Of a DNA stretch of 64,000 nt, positions 20,061-32,060 are shown piece by piece. Below the pieces are notes generated by a model, which worked only from the letters and a program-made list of their open reading frames with translations, had not been told where the DNA came from and did not search any database. Both the position numbers and the translations under genes were made by a program. The stretch is from NCBI RefSeq assembly GCF_030272615.1, contig NC_081413.1, positions 331,447,302 to 331,511,301 of the forward strand, in the 5' to 3' direction. The stretch comes from Cryptomeria japonica (Eukaryota; Streptophyta; Pinopsida; Cupressales; Cupressaceae). Positions within the stretch are counted from its first letter, which is position 1; each line of letters opens with the position of its first letter.

Positions 20061-22379
20061 ATGGACATGTCAACAGGTCAACACTCAGGTACACAGACAA
20101 TGTCCACCATAAACGAATTACAACAACATCTGACAAAGGAAGAAATTGAGTCCGCACAGCAAGACCCGCATGTCCTCATGATCGTAGATGCACTTATACA
20201 TAGTGATAGGGACAAGTATCTATCGTTGTTAATACAAAATGGGGCAAAATTACCTGAGGATTTTGATGTCACAAAGATTTTACCACCAGGAAAAACTTTA
20301 GGTCAAGATAACAATCAAACATTACCCTTGACGCAAATACAAGCAATGACCTCTAGTCTTCCTCAAAACGTACCTCTTCCAACAAATGTCAACACAAGTG
20401 CAAACTTTCAAACAAGCGTGACATCTTCAGTGATCAATTCTAGTATACCATCACAGAGCCTATCGATAATGTCAAGTATCTCAACACCTATTCAAATGCA
20501 AGCGACAAGTGTAAACCAACCTCCAATTTCCTATTCTATGGGATCCACATATGGTTATCAAAATCCAAACCCAGGTACTACCAATACAACAGGTACAAGT
20601 CAACCAAACATGGGTTCACATATCACCTATTTTACAGTACCTACGGGAACACACAACACACAAAGTTATAATCTTGGTACATTCCAACAACCTCCTAGTT
20701 ATGCAACCACGAATCCTTTTGTGGGACATACAAACACAAAAGGTATACCTTTGACATCAACCAATATTTTGACACAACAAATACAGAGTTTGCAACAACA
20801 GATGACGACCATGCAAACTGGTACCGACAAAAAGAGCTACACAATGTAGGATAGATACATGCCACCTTTCCCACAACACTTTGAAACACCCAAATTTGAT
20901 AGATACCAAGGGAAGGGTGATCCTAGAGATCATATCAAATAATTTTTTACGACATGTATAGAAGTTGCCTCAGAAGATACTTATCTAATGAGACTATTCC
21001 CTAAAAGTGTGAGAGGTCTGGCTTTAGAGTCGTTTTCACATCTACCACCAACCATCACGTCATGGGGAGAATTAGCTGAACAATTTATTGCAAACTTCTC
21101 GCACAACATTGACACGCCGGTTACTTTCATGGATTTATGTGCAGCTAAGCAATACGAGAATGAAACATTTGCATCCTTCATACAACGATGGAGGGCTCTC
21201 TATAGAAGATGCAAGACAGTTATCCCAGAAACAAAGCAAGTGGATATGTTTACAGAAAACTTGTTTCCAAAGATTAAGTATCCAATACAAATGCAGTGCC
21301 TTACCACATTCAAACAAATCACAAAAAAGGCTCTCAAATGTGAGAAGGCCTTGATAGAACAAGGTCTAATTAAGTATGGCAACACAAACAATAGTGACAA
21401 ATCTAAGTTTTGGTCAAAAAACAAAAATGTGACCAATGATGGTGTTGTAGAGGCTAGAACTATAAACAAAACCCAACCCATTTTATCATTTGGAACGAGT
21501 CAGTCAACAAATCCACATACTGGGAATAACACCAATGTAAATGCTACGCAAAATACGAACACAAGATACCCTAGGGTAAACACTCCAAGAAGAAATTACA
21601 CACCTTTAGGAGAACCTATTGAGTTGGCGCTCAAAATGTTAATACAGACAAACATGATCACTCTACCTGAGGTAAGAGTATACAAACCAGGTCCGTTCAA
21701 ACCTACATGGTGGAATGACAATGATTTCTGCGATTATCATAGGACTAAAGGCCACAAAATGGCAAGTTGCTACAAACTAAAAAACTTGGTCCAAGATATG
21801 ATAGACCAAGGGGACATCACAATTGATACGGATAAGACCTCAGCAAACACAAATCATACGATTTTTAAGGATCCATTTGTCAAGCATGACAAGGGAAAAG
21901 CAACTACATCAGGTACCCAAGACAACACGGCTAACTACACGAAAGTCTCCTACAATTACACTATTCATGCCATTAGTTCAGGAGATACGAAAAACAAAGA
22001 TTCACCAGAAACATCTGATCAGGAAGACCAATATAAAGACACTCATAAAGATGACAACCAAATTTTCATGATATCCGAAGGACCAAAGTACGATGAGGAT
22101 ACGAATCTTTGTCTCCAAGACTGGGGGCAGGATCAACCATCTCACTCAGATTGGTTTGAAGATGGACTCATTGAACATATTATGAATGTCAAACATACAC
22201 ATTGGGATTATGAAGAAGGATTTAATATAAATCTAGATAAAACAACTTATGATACCAATGATACAATTGCTACAATCACAATTACTCCCAGAGACAGAGA
22301 CTGTGCAGTCGTTACTCGAAGGTCAAAGGTAACCTTACAAGGGATACCACAAAATCATCCACCAGCAGTAGGGACTTAG
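20061..22379 (+). pseudogene. gag: gag of element B
   Basis: Starts at ATG 20061. An N-terminal segment (EEIESAQQDP...IQNGAKLPEDFDV) is followed by a long S/T/Q/N-rich region (20340-20800), then the Gag core (MPPFPQHFETPKFDRYQGKGDPRDH, YLMRLFPKSV, MDLCAAKQYENETF), NDGVVEARTI near 21435, and the zinc knuckle C-x2-H-x4-H-x4-C (CDYHRTKGHKMASC) near 21730. The same frame carries on into protease. Stops at 20847, 20939 and 22377 are the only breaks I find, with no frameshift. Confidence 0.85.
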
Positions 22380-22660
22380 AATGTAGTTGACCAGCTTAAG
22401 AAAACTCTGGCACAAATATCCTTATTCAAACTACTGCGTATTTCACCCAATCATAGAGCAATAATGGACAAAGCACTCCAAGATTCAGTAGTAGACAGAG
22501 ATATAGATGAACGTGCCTTCCAATCTATGGTAGGAAATTTGATGCAAGGTACACATATTGCATTTACAGAGCAAGATATTCCTAGTGATAAAATGCTTCA
22601 TAATGACCCACTACATCTGGAAGCTTACATTCACAAGAAAAGGATCAAAAGAGTACTTAT
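22380..22660 (+). pseudogene. pro: Protease of element B, 5' part, interrupted by C
   Basis: In frame with gag. VDQLKKT and HLEAYIHKKRIKRVLI lead to the catalytic site, and element C enters exactly after KRVLI. The frame resumes at 40134 with the aspartate and GGAGLNI. The five bases CTTAT are present on both sides, and counting them once keeps the frame. Confidence 0.85.
22656..22660. repeat. Left target duplication of C (CTTAT)
   Basis: CTTAT before C, repeated at 40134-40138 after C. Confidence 0.9.
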
Positions 22661-23728
22661 TTTAATACCCTAAAATTGGTCATCTAAACCATGGGCCCCT
22701 AATCTCGACAACATCACCAAGGTCCTAACCAAAAGGCAATTAAATCAATCTTGAGCACATAATTAATCTATTTCGATCAATTATCCCATTTTAATTTATT
22801 AAATATCTTTGCATATTTAATTAATTAATAAATTTGCCATTCAATCATGCAAAAAAAAGAATTAATTTGCTACAAAAAGAAGAATTTATTACAAAACAAA
22901 GAGTTGAATTGAAACAAAATAAAAAAAAAAATTGAATTAAGAGAGAAATCAAACTCGAGATATTATTTCTTTTTCTAAATTTAGAACTTCAAATCAGAAA
23001 AGCAATTAATTGAATTATTAATTATTCTCTTAAATTGGAACTCAAATCTTTTCAGAAAAGAAGTTCAGTTGCATTAAGAAGACTCTTTTCTTGATTAAAT
23101 TGAAGAATTATCTATTTTTATCACAAATGCATGGAATTGATTTATTATTGTTTTCCAATGCAACTTGGACTTCTAATTTGAATGCATTTCAATTAAACTA
23201 TAATTGGAATCTATCTCAAGGTTAACTCAACCTGATTTCTCAATTATTTTCAATTAATCCTAAATTGAGCTTTTTCATCATCTCTCTGTAATTCTCTATA
23301 AATTCAGTCATCAGCTCTCATTCCAATTCACCCCGGAGATTTTTGAGAATACATAATTATTATACTAATTTTTCTCTGGAGTCATTGATTGATTATTATT
23401 GCTTTTTTTTAGATTATCTTGCATCCATTTTACATTCAATATTGCTTGCATCCATTGTTGCTTGAAGTGATTTTTTGCTTGAATTATTCATTTATCTTGC
23501 ATCCATATAGCTTAATATCATATAGATTAAATCTTTCATCTTGGTGTAGTCTAGTCACTAGTATTGCTTATAACAAACTAAGAGCAATCTTATACTCGCA
23601 TCATTTAGAAGGCAATGGGTCACTTTGCTATGGTTTATTTTTATTGATTATTGATTACTAACCATGCATATAATGACTTAATTGAAGTGTTGTGCTTACA
23701 GCTACAGGTTCACTTTTTCACACACACG
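22661..23728 (+). repeat. 5' LTR of element C
   Basis: Starts TTTAATACCC (3' copy TGTAATACCC) and ends in a CA run (CACACACACG against CACACACACA). It lacks about 88 bp present in the 3' LTR (around 39085-39180), next to AGCACATAATTAAT. Confidence 0.9.
23297..23303 (+). promoter_or_regulatory. TATA box in C 5' LTR
   Basis: CTCTATAAATTCAG context, conserved at 39703-39709 in the 3' LTR. Confidence 0.55.
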
Positions 23729-23751
23729 TTTTTGGCGCCCATCGTGGGGCC
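23729..23751 (+). other. Primer-binding site of element C
   Basis: TTTTTGGCGCCCATCGTGGG directly after the LTR; the same general form as D and F. tRNA not assigned. Confidence 0.6.
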
Positions 23752-23847
23752 GAAGACTACTTCTTTTTTGGCCTCCAAGACTGATTTTTTTTTTTTTTTT
23801 GGTTATTTTTCAGGTTTTTTTATTTTTCGGTTTTTCGTCCATACATC

Positions 23848-24036
23848 TTGTACGAAAATTCCCACAAGCTTGAACGATAAACTGCAGGTGTCGCACAAAT
23901 TTCCATATCCTATCATACTAGCACATCTTCTGTCGTACGAGCACAAATCCTCTGTCGTACGAGCAGACATCATCAACAATTTGGTCTCGTACTATACTGC
24001 ATCCTGTCTCATACGAGTCGAGACTCTGTCGTACGA
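23848..24036 (+). repeat. Phased TCGTACGA array 1 in C leader
   Basis: TCGTAC/TCATAC/TTGTAC-type motifs begin at 23848, 23870, 23891, 23913, 23933, 23955, 23987, 24009 and 24029: intervals of 20-22 nt with one of 32. The fullest copies read CTGTCGTACGAGCA, with CTCGTACGAG a perfect palindrome. Acceptor-like TTTTTGCAG (ends 24162) and TCTTTGCAG (ends 24229) follow. Confidence 0.85.
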
Positions 24037-24419
24037 TTCTATATTTTCTGGTAAAGGAGGCAAATTTCATATTTTTCATTTCTGATTGATTATTCTGACG
24101 ACTGACCCTGACTGTTTATCTGTTTATCTTAGAATTTTTCACAGCCTAACTAGTTTTTGCAGAACGCTTGTCGAAGAATATTGCTTGTCGCACAAAGACA
24201 ATATGACTACTGATTCGTTGTCTTTGCAGGTTGCCTAAGGAGAATCGACCAAACATCGTATATTCTTTAAATTCATTTTTAGGCACCTAACTTGCTATCT
24301 GGTTAATGAACAAAATCTGTCTTTCGTGTTTTAGAAAAATCTAAGAGGTAGGAGAGTATGCTCTTGTCTTCTTTTAGACAATCAGAAATCCAGACCCTTG
24401 AAGTGCTTTCTTAAGATTG

Positions 24420-24960
24420 ATTGCAACATCTTTAGTAGGCCTGCCCTCCCGAGGAGCTAATAACTCTATAGCCTTTAGGGCCGGTGAGAGGGGAATGACC
24501 TAAGTGGGAATGGCTAGACGCCAAGTACTCCAACCCACTATAAAATAAACGTGATTTGATGAAAATCAAGTCAATGGCAGTGCTCGGGAATAGCTCTCCT
24601 CCATACCTTCGGGTATATTAAACCTTGGTTTTCAAGGCTGGGAGACCTCTTCATTGATTTTATACCTCGACGCGCCGAACGGACCCCTGACTAAATCCAA
24701 TTAAAATTAGAAGTTACCTGGTTCACCTCTGAAAGGGAGATAATCTTTGTGCAAGAGAGATAGTAACTCTCCCAAGATACTTGTCATTTCGTGCCCCCAT
24801 TAGTGTTTGGAGTCGGATAATATGGCGTTGAGAATCCATTGCATGAGACTCAGCGACTGTATTATGATTAGCTATTGGGTGTGTACCTGAGTCTACAAGT
24901 AAAGGTTTTCTTTCCTCAACAAATTCCTTAGGGTTTGCATGCTGTGATTGGAGTCACTAT
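24420..24960 (+). other. C leader block with counterparts in A, B and F
   Basis: No gene. Contains in order CCTGCC, CTATAGCCTTTAGGGC, GAATGACCTaAGTGG, CACTATAAA, CGGACCCCTG and CTCTCCCAAGATACTTG. A has TCTCCCAAGATACTCACC at 5558 and TATAGCCTTGGG at 5341, in the same order. Confidence 0.45.
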
Positions 24961-25047
24961 AAATACTATTTGTTTTCTATGTTTTTCATCCCTGAAACAA
25001 AACTTGGAATACCAAAATTGGAGAAGACAAGAAACAAACTCAATGAT

Positions 25048-25200
25048 TCAAAACTCTGTCCGTGTCAGAAACTAGTCCATCCTAAGTCAAAACTCTGTCC
25101 ATGTCAGAAACTAGTCCATCCTAAGTCAAAACTCTGTCCGTGTCAGAAACTAGTCCATCCTAAGTCGAAACTCTGTCTGTGTCAGAAACCTGTATATCCT
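25048..25200 (+). repeat. 39-bp tandem repeat in C leader, about 4 copies
   Basis: Unit CAAAACTCTGTCCGTGTCAG plus AAACTAGTCCATCCTAAGT, nearly identical copies, the last one diverging. As 39 is divisible by three, the plus strand reads through as a repeated 13-residue peptide, but I see no good start and treat this as untranslated. Confidence 0.85.
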
Positions 25201-25296
25201 GGTCAAAAATCAGTCCATCTCAGAATTTGTCATACTCAGTCGTCGATACTCAGCAGTTACAAGACTCAGAATTTTTAGTCTCTGCCCTATAAACAG

Positions 25297-25595
25297 TCGT
25301 ACGAGTCTGCTAAATTATCGTGTTGCACCAGTCCTGTGTCATACGAATCTACTCAATTGTCATCCTTTAGCTGATTCTCTGTCGTATGAGTCTAAATCAT
25401 TCATCATCCTGCATTGTATTCCGTCTCATACGAGGTAGAATCGACCTCAGTATTTTGTCATCCTACACATTCCCATCAGTCATATGGTACAAGGCAGCAA
25501 CTCGTACGAAACAGAACTTATGTCATCCTGTAACTGCCAAATTGTCGTCCGGTTCAAAAAACCCAGTCGTACGAGTCTCTGGTTTTGTCAGACAG
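25297..25595 (+). repeat. Phased TCGTAC/TCATCC array 2 in C leader, 14 copies
   Basis: Motif starts at 25297, 25318, 25339, 25360, 25382, 25404, 25426, 25458, 25480, 25502, 25523, 25545, 25567 and 25588. Intervals are 21 or 22 nt except one of 32. Two versions alternate irregularly: TCGTACGAG-like and GTCATCCT-like. It ends about 400 nt before the gag ATG. Confidence 0.85.
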
Positions 25596-25991
25596 AACAG
25601 TCAAACTTGCCAAAAACACAGTCTACCGCAAACATAATACTGGTTATCAAATTTTCCTGAGCATAAAACAGATCAAGATAGTGTACCTCTTCCATTTTTT
25701 GTTGCACGATTTGGTCGATCACCCTTCAGCTAGTTCAATCAAACTACCTATCAAACTCAAGTCACTTAGATAACGTCTTACATAGGATATATTGTTCCTG
25801 AATCAGATTGAATCTTAGTTACTATTTTAGAATCAACCCAGGTGAATGTCTTATACAAGATAGATCTTTCCTGAAACTAGACTAAATTTCAGTTGTTTCT
25901 CTCAAACAATACTTAAACCGAACAAACTAGTACTGAAATTATTCTTGACCTCTGCATCAAAAACAACTCTAGGTCACACTAATCCATAAAA

Positions 25992-28150
25992 ATGTCTATT
26001 CAAACTAGGAGTTCTCGTAAGAAACAAGCCAAAGGCAAAGGACAAACCTTCACTTATCAAGATAATCCATTCTATGTGAAGGATCCCCTCACTGACATAC
26101 CATCGTCATCAGGCGGACCAATCTTTGATGAACTAAAATCTCCCACTATACATGAGACAGAATACAATGATGGAAACAAAAATGACCGTAATATTCTTGA
26201 AAAATCATAATGATTCGTCATCATCAAGTGAGATTGACGAAGCTACTGAACCTCCAGAAAAAGCAATCCTTGACTGTCAGAAAGACAAAGACTTTAGAAA
26301 AATGATGAAAACTATCATGACCCGAGAAAAGGAAGACTATTTCTTAGAACTAGCAAATCAAGGTGCCAAACTTCCCATTGGATATGATGTTCAGACACTT
26401 GTTACTAAAAGGGAAGACTCACCTATAATCATGGTACACAAACAGTTACTAGCTTTGCAGACAGAGCTCACAAAGCTGAAGAATAAGGACAAGTCCCCGA
26501 AATAATATTCTCTAGAAACAATATGTCCCTTTCCATATGACAAGAATTTACACATGCCTCCATTCCCTTCATGAGTGGAAATCCCAAAATTTGACAAATA
26601 CGATGGTACCTCAGATCCTCAAGATCATGTGAGGGAATTTAGTGCTGCTTGTATGGAATTCATGCACGATCAAATGTACCTCATGCGTCTCTTCCCAAGG
26701 AGTTTAGGGGGTCAAGCAATGGAATGGTTCTCAAGTCTACCCAAAGGAATAAAAACATTCGAAGAACTAATCCAACTATTTTTGCAACAATACTCATACA
26801 ACATTAGACATCCTGTGACTATGATCGATCTTTGTAATACTCAACAGAAAATAGGGGAACCTTTTCTTACTTTTCTCCAACACTGGAGAAGGATGTTCTC
26901 TAGGTACCCACGACCTATTCCAGACTCTGAGAAAATGGATATATTTGTCAATAACTTGGTCCCCGAACTGAAATATAGCGTACAAATGCAAGTACACCCA
27001 TCATTTAACAAAATGGTAGATAATTCCATTTGAATGGAAGATGTGCTCATAAAGAAGGGGGATATCACACCTTGGAAAGAAACACAAACAGGATCTAGCT
27101 CTAAAGAGAAGAACAAGCATTGGAAATTTGCCAAAGACAACAACAAGAATGTTGTTAATGATGGAGTAGTAGACACTGTCAAAACCAACTCAAAATCCAC
27201 AATATTCAACCTGGCTAGTGGTACACAAGCACTTAAAGCCGCTGAGATTGCAGCAGAGAATCCGCCAAAGAAAACAAAGGAATGGTTCAAAGACAAGCCT
27301 TGGCTTTCCAAACCTAAGCATGATTTTACTCCTCTTGAAGAATCATATGAGTTTGCTTTCAAAACTTTGTTGGCAAACAACTTGATAACACTACCAGATA
27401 ACTCCAGACCATTTGATCCAGATGTCAAACCAAGATGGTGGAGAGAAAATGAATACTGTGACTTCCATCAGAATAAGGGTCATAACATAAATAATTGCAT
27501 GAAGCTAAAACATGAGATTCAGGATCTCATAGACGCTGGTAAAGTTGTTGTTAGGAATCATCCAAGCAATGCTGATCATAAAGCATTTAAAGACCCTTTG
27601 CGTACTTATGAACAAGGTGATTCCTCAAAGACCAAAGGAGGTGCCAAGGTAAATTATGCTTATGCCAGCCAGGACAACGTTATCAACATGATTGAACCTT
27701 CACACTCAGAATATTGCAATGTGATTATAGTTCAAGATAAACCAAATGAATCACGATATGCAAAAGCTCTGACCAGATCTCAAATGAAAGTTACCCTCCA
27801 AGGAGCTAGTTCTTCCAAACTAGCTCAGGAAACATCAAAGCCAACAGCCTTACCAAATAAACAAAAGGAATCAACCTTGGACAAATTTAAAAGATTAACC
27901 TCATCATCATCCTCTGGATACAGCGTGGTTGAACAGTTGAAAAGGACAAATGCTCAAATTTCAATTTTTGAATTGCTACAGCTCTCATCTGCTCACAAGG
28001 AAATCCTAGACAAAGCATTGCTCACTACCAATGTTCCAAAAGATTTAGGCATTGATTGGTTTCAGTCTATGGTGGGTCATCTGACTTCACCTCACTATTT
28101 GACCTTCTCTGAGGAAAATGATAATTCATTAAATCATCCACATAACCAGC
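25992..28150 (+). pseudogene. gag: gag of element C
   Basis: ATG at 25992 opens a TRSSRKKQAKGKG block; the frame shifts once near 26200 and then stays constant. NQGAKLPIGYDV near 26360; Gag core near 26575-27030 (KFDKYDGTSDPQDHVREF, YLMRLFPRSL, MIDLCNTQQKIGEPF); NDGVVDTVKT near 27155; zinc knuckle C-x2-H-x4-H-x4-C (CDFHQNKGHNINNC) near 27460. Stops at 26503, about 26573 and 27031. From 27034 to 28797 the frame is open, the longest intact stretch in the window, and it joins Gag's C-terminal half to the protease. Confidence 0.85.
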
Positions 28151-28926
28151 CATTGCATATTGACGCCATGATCCACAAACACAGAGTTAAACATGTTTTG
28201 ATAGATGGAGGTGTGGGGTTGAATATCTGTACTTATCATCTACTTACACAACTAGGATTCTCTGAAAATGTCATTGATCCAGGTAAGAAAATAACAATTA
28301 AAGCCTATGATGAAGAAGAAAGGACCTCCAAAGGTTTGGTATCATTACCAATCAGAGTGGGATCGGTAGAGAGAGATGTCCTTTTCCAGGTTCTCGATAT
28401 TCCATTGTCATACAATATATTACTGGGCAGGCCATGGATTCATGAAATGAAGGCAGTACCGTCAACATATCACCAATGCTTAAAGTTTCCTTATAATGGA
28501 GCTGAAGTCAATATTCCTGCTGATACAAATGTCATCTGTAATGCATTGACAAAAGGTGCAGATACTTTTGTGCCTCATAATAGGGCAGCCTCTCCAAATG
28601 AAGATCCAGAAACATTGATGAAAGACTTAGAAAAGAGATTGAAGATTACAGATACCGGCATGGATGGCTACAAGATAGAACCGGTACTATCATTTGTTTC
28701 TCTCCCTCCATCACCAAAACAGTTGGGTAAGCCATCAGAGGCTATGAGAACACAAACTTCAGCTCTGAATATTATATATGATGGTCTCTTCATATAGTCT
28801 TCTACCTCCTTAGCGGATGAAATAGAAGAGGATGTTGTGCTTAACTGACTCTTTAAGGAAGATGGTCCAAATGAGGAGGTACGACATTGTGAGATTTCCT
28901 CAAACCAATATGGTCATGGTTAAAAA
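28151..28926 (+). pseudogene. pro: Protease of element C
   Basis: Open in frame with gag up to 28797. Catalytic LIDGGVGLNI near 28198, then KKITIKAYDEEERTSKG, and the flap-side YNILLGRPWIHEMKAVPSTYHQ near 28410. All expected residues are present, so the domain itself looks intact. It ends at a TAG (28795) followed by two more stops before the linker. Confidence 0.85.
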
Positions 28927-30543
28927 ATGATTCATCGCATGGGGTACTCAGGTACTGGTCCTTTGGGCAAACAAAAAGAAGGTATTATTGAACCAATTCA
29001 GCTACAAACCAAATCCACAAATGATAAGGCTGGACTGAGATACAATCCTAAAAAGACATCAGAACGAGAACATGTTTCTAAATCTAAAGGCTTGAAAAAG
29101 ATATCGCCTTTAACATTACATGAAGCAAACACTAAACAAACAAAAGAAGAGTGTAGAAAAGAGAAAGAGGAATCAACGGTCAAGAAAGAAGAAATAGTCA
29201 GTGCTCAAGCTTTGGCGGTATTAGCTACAATAATACAAGAAGTCGAGGTTCCTGAGGATATGAGAGATGAATTTGTGAGAATTAGAGAATTGTTTGCACC
29301 ATTAAAAGTTCCAGTCACATATACTAGCAGGCAACAAGTAGATGATTCGGAGACTGATTCAAATGAGTATGAATGGGGTCCTGACTATCTTTTAGACACA
29401 TCTGCTACAGAAACTCCAGAAGAATCTAGTGGTGTCATAGATGATACTCAAGAGCTGATGTGCATAAAACTAGAGAGGGAAATACAAGAAATTAGACAAA
29501 AGAGGCAAGCAAATTATGAACAAGCATTGAAAGAAGGAACAATACCAGAAAGCTTCTCATCTATGTATCCTTATCCTAAAACAGAACAAATCAGTTATAG
29601 CACTACACAAGAAGAGTTAGAAGCTACAGAACAAGAACCAGTTATCAGTCTAGAAGAAGCTGAATGGAGTAGACGAAAAAAAGTCACAGAAACAATGAGA
29701 TCATGTCAACAGGTGTGTCAGATACAAATGACAAAGGAACTACAATATGAAGGAATTTGTAGCATTAAAGATGTTAGTATTGATACCATACATATGCTTA
29801 CTAAATCACCTGAAAGAGACTTGGAAACTTCATCCGATAACTCTGATGATTATGATGACTCTGATCACAGTCTTGTTCATGATGATACCCACTCATCCTT
29901 AAATTCTGAATCATCTAATACAAACAATGAAAAGTTGTCTACTAGTCTTATTGTTGTTAAACCACGACATGACGTCCAGTCCAACTTAGTCAATGACGTT
30001 ACAAGTATGTCTATTGGATTAGATCGATTAAATATTAACGTGAACTTTAATAATCATGATCTGACTCTTCCTGGTCTCGAGACACTTACGCAAGGTATCA
30101 TTCTGGAACTCGACTTCTTGATCTGCAACTGTGATAACAATACTGTGAACACTCTTAAACCTATCCAAAATTTGTCCTTAATACATCCCGAATTGATTGA
30201 CTGTACTTTACAGAATCAACCTATGGATATACCTACTTTTGCCAATGACTATACATTATCCTATTATCTCAATGCAGTTGAACCTATTAACTCTTCCACC
30301 AGTGAATGGAGTGAAAATATGACTGAAGAGGATATCAAGTATCTTAGTTGCAACAACAAGAAAAATAAAAATAAAAGATCTTATGGCGAAAACCATATAG
30401 TGGCGGTGTCAAAATCTAAAAAAGAGAAAATAAAGGACGTACCTAAAGGTGAAAACCTCTCTGAGGTGCCAGAAGGTGAGATACTTGGTATACTACCCAG
30501 TCATTTTCAAGAGCGGTCTTCCATATTGATCGATCCAACTTAG
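28927..30543 (+). pseudogene. G-patch-like linker between protease and RT, element C
   Basis: Open frame of 538 codons in the same phase as gag and RT. It begins MIHRMGYSGTGPLGKQKEGI, a G-patch-like block, then a lysine/glutamate-rich segment, a QRQANYEQALKEG helical part, and an acidic S/D-rich stretch (SSDNSDDYDDSDHS). It ends with KGENLSEVPEGEILGILPS, also present in A as GENLSKVPEDERFDILPSS. Function unknown; being long and open while its neighbours carry stops is noteworthy. Confidence 0.6.
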
Positions 30544-31395
30544 CCAGTGAATATCGGGAATCAAGAGACACCACAAATTATTCATGTAGCTCAATCACTA
30601 TCGGCAGAGGAATTGAAGGATTTCACTTAGCTATTCTTAGAGAAGAAAATAAATTTTGCATGGACGTACTTTGATATACCAGGCTTGGATCCTGATCTCA
30701 TTATGCACCATCTCTCAATCACACTAGGAGTAAAACCAGTTAAACAAAAACTTCGTAAGATGCACCCGCATGTCACACTATTGGTCAAAGCTGAACTAGA
30801 GAAACTACTTAAAGCTAGATTTATCAAAGCAATAGATTATGCTGAATGGATTTCCAACATAGTACCTGTGTCGAAGGCAGATAAATCTATCAAAGTTTGT
30901 ACAGATTTTAGAGATCTTAACAAAGCATGTCCGAAGGATGATTTTCCATTACCAAATATTGATATGATAGTCGACATGACCGTGGGATATGAAATGTACT
31001 CACTAATGGACTGATTCTCCAGATACAATTAAATCAAAATCGCTCCTGGAGATCAAGAAAAGACAACTTTCACCTGTGCATGGGGAACCTTTTGCTGGAA
31101 TGTTATGCCATTTGGGTTAAAGAACGCAGGAGCGACCTATCAGAGAGCAGTTACAACTATCTTTCATGATATGATGCATAAGAATATGGAAGATTATGTT
31201 GATGACACCTTAGTGAAGACTATGAAAAGATCAACGCATATTCAAGAGTTAGGTCCTATCCTTGACAGAATGGAAAAGTTCAAGCTCCAATTAAATCCAA
31301 AGAAGTGTGCATTCAGAGTGACATCTGGTAAACTACTTGGCTACATCATTTCAATGAAGGGCATTGAGGTTGATCCTGAGAAGGTCCAGCTATAA
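30544..31395 (+). pseudogene. pol: Reverse transcriptase of element C
   Basis: NFAWTYFDIPGLDPDLIMHH, KQKLRKMHPH, DYAEWISNIVPV, TDFRDLNKACPKDDFPLPNID, then SLMD-stop-FSRYN-stop-IKIAP (others: MDGFSGYNQIKI), and the catalytic YVDD at 31195-31206. Frame constant until a one-base loss near 31390 (EKVQ). Stops at 30541, about 30630, 31012 and about 31030. Confidence 0.85.
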
Positions 31396-32060
31396 TGGAA
31401 ATGCCACCTCCAAAGAACATCAGTCAAATGAGAAGTCTACAAGGACGTCTCCAATCCATTAGAAGATTCAATTCTCAACTAGCAGACAAGGCTCAACCTT
31501 TTACAAAAGTATTGAGAAAAGGAATAATATACAACTGGGATTAGCAGTGTGAACAACATCTTCAACAAATAAAAGAGTACCTGTCAAATCCACCAATCTT
31601 AATGCCACCTATTCAAGGTAAACCATTAATCTTATATATATCAGCAACTGATTCATCACTGGGGGCACTTCTGGCACAACAAGATGACAACAAAAAGGAA
31701 AGAGCTATTTATCACATCAGTAGGACATCGGTGTCTTATGAAATGAGATACAGTATAATAGAAAATGCATGATTGGCATTAGTCTTTGCATCACAGAAAC
31801 TAAGGCACTATATGCTCGCACATTCAGTCAAGTTGGTGGCCAAAATTGATCCACTCAAGTATCTTCTTAATAAAGCAACACTCACCGGACGATTGGCAAA
31901 GTGGGTAATGATCCTTACAGAGTTTGACATTGAATATGTGGAACGCAAAGCCATAAAAGGACAGGTAATTGTTGATAAATTTGCTAAAGCTCCACTTGAG
32001 GATACTCAACCACTACATATTGAGTTCCTAGATGAATCAATAATGCATCTTACTCAACAA
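31396..32060 (+). pseudogene. pol: First RNase H of element C
   Basis: After the frameshift: LQGRLQSIRRF, KPLILYISATDSSLGALLAQ, ERAIYHISRT, FASQKLRHYM, DPLKYLLNKATLTGRLAKWVMILTEFDIEY, IKGQVIVDKFA. Stops near 31544 and 31771. This is the standard Ty3/gypsy RNase H, which removes the RNA template. Confidence 0.8.

Noticed and set aside
24970-25278. 102-codon frame with a repeated cysteine-containing 13-residue peptide
   Set aside because: Product of the 39-bp tandem repeat in the leader; no conserved start and no counterpart in B or A.
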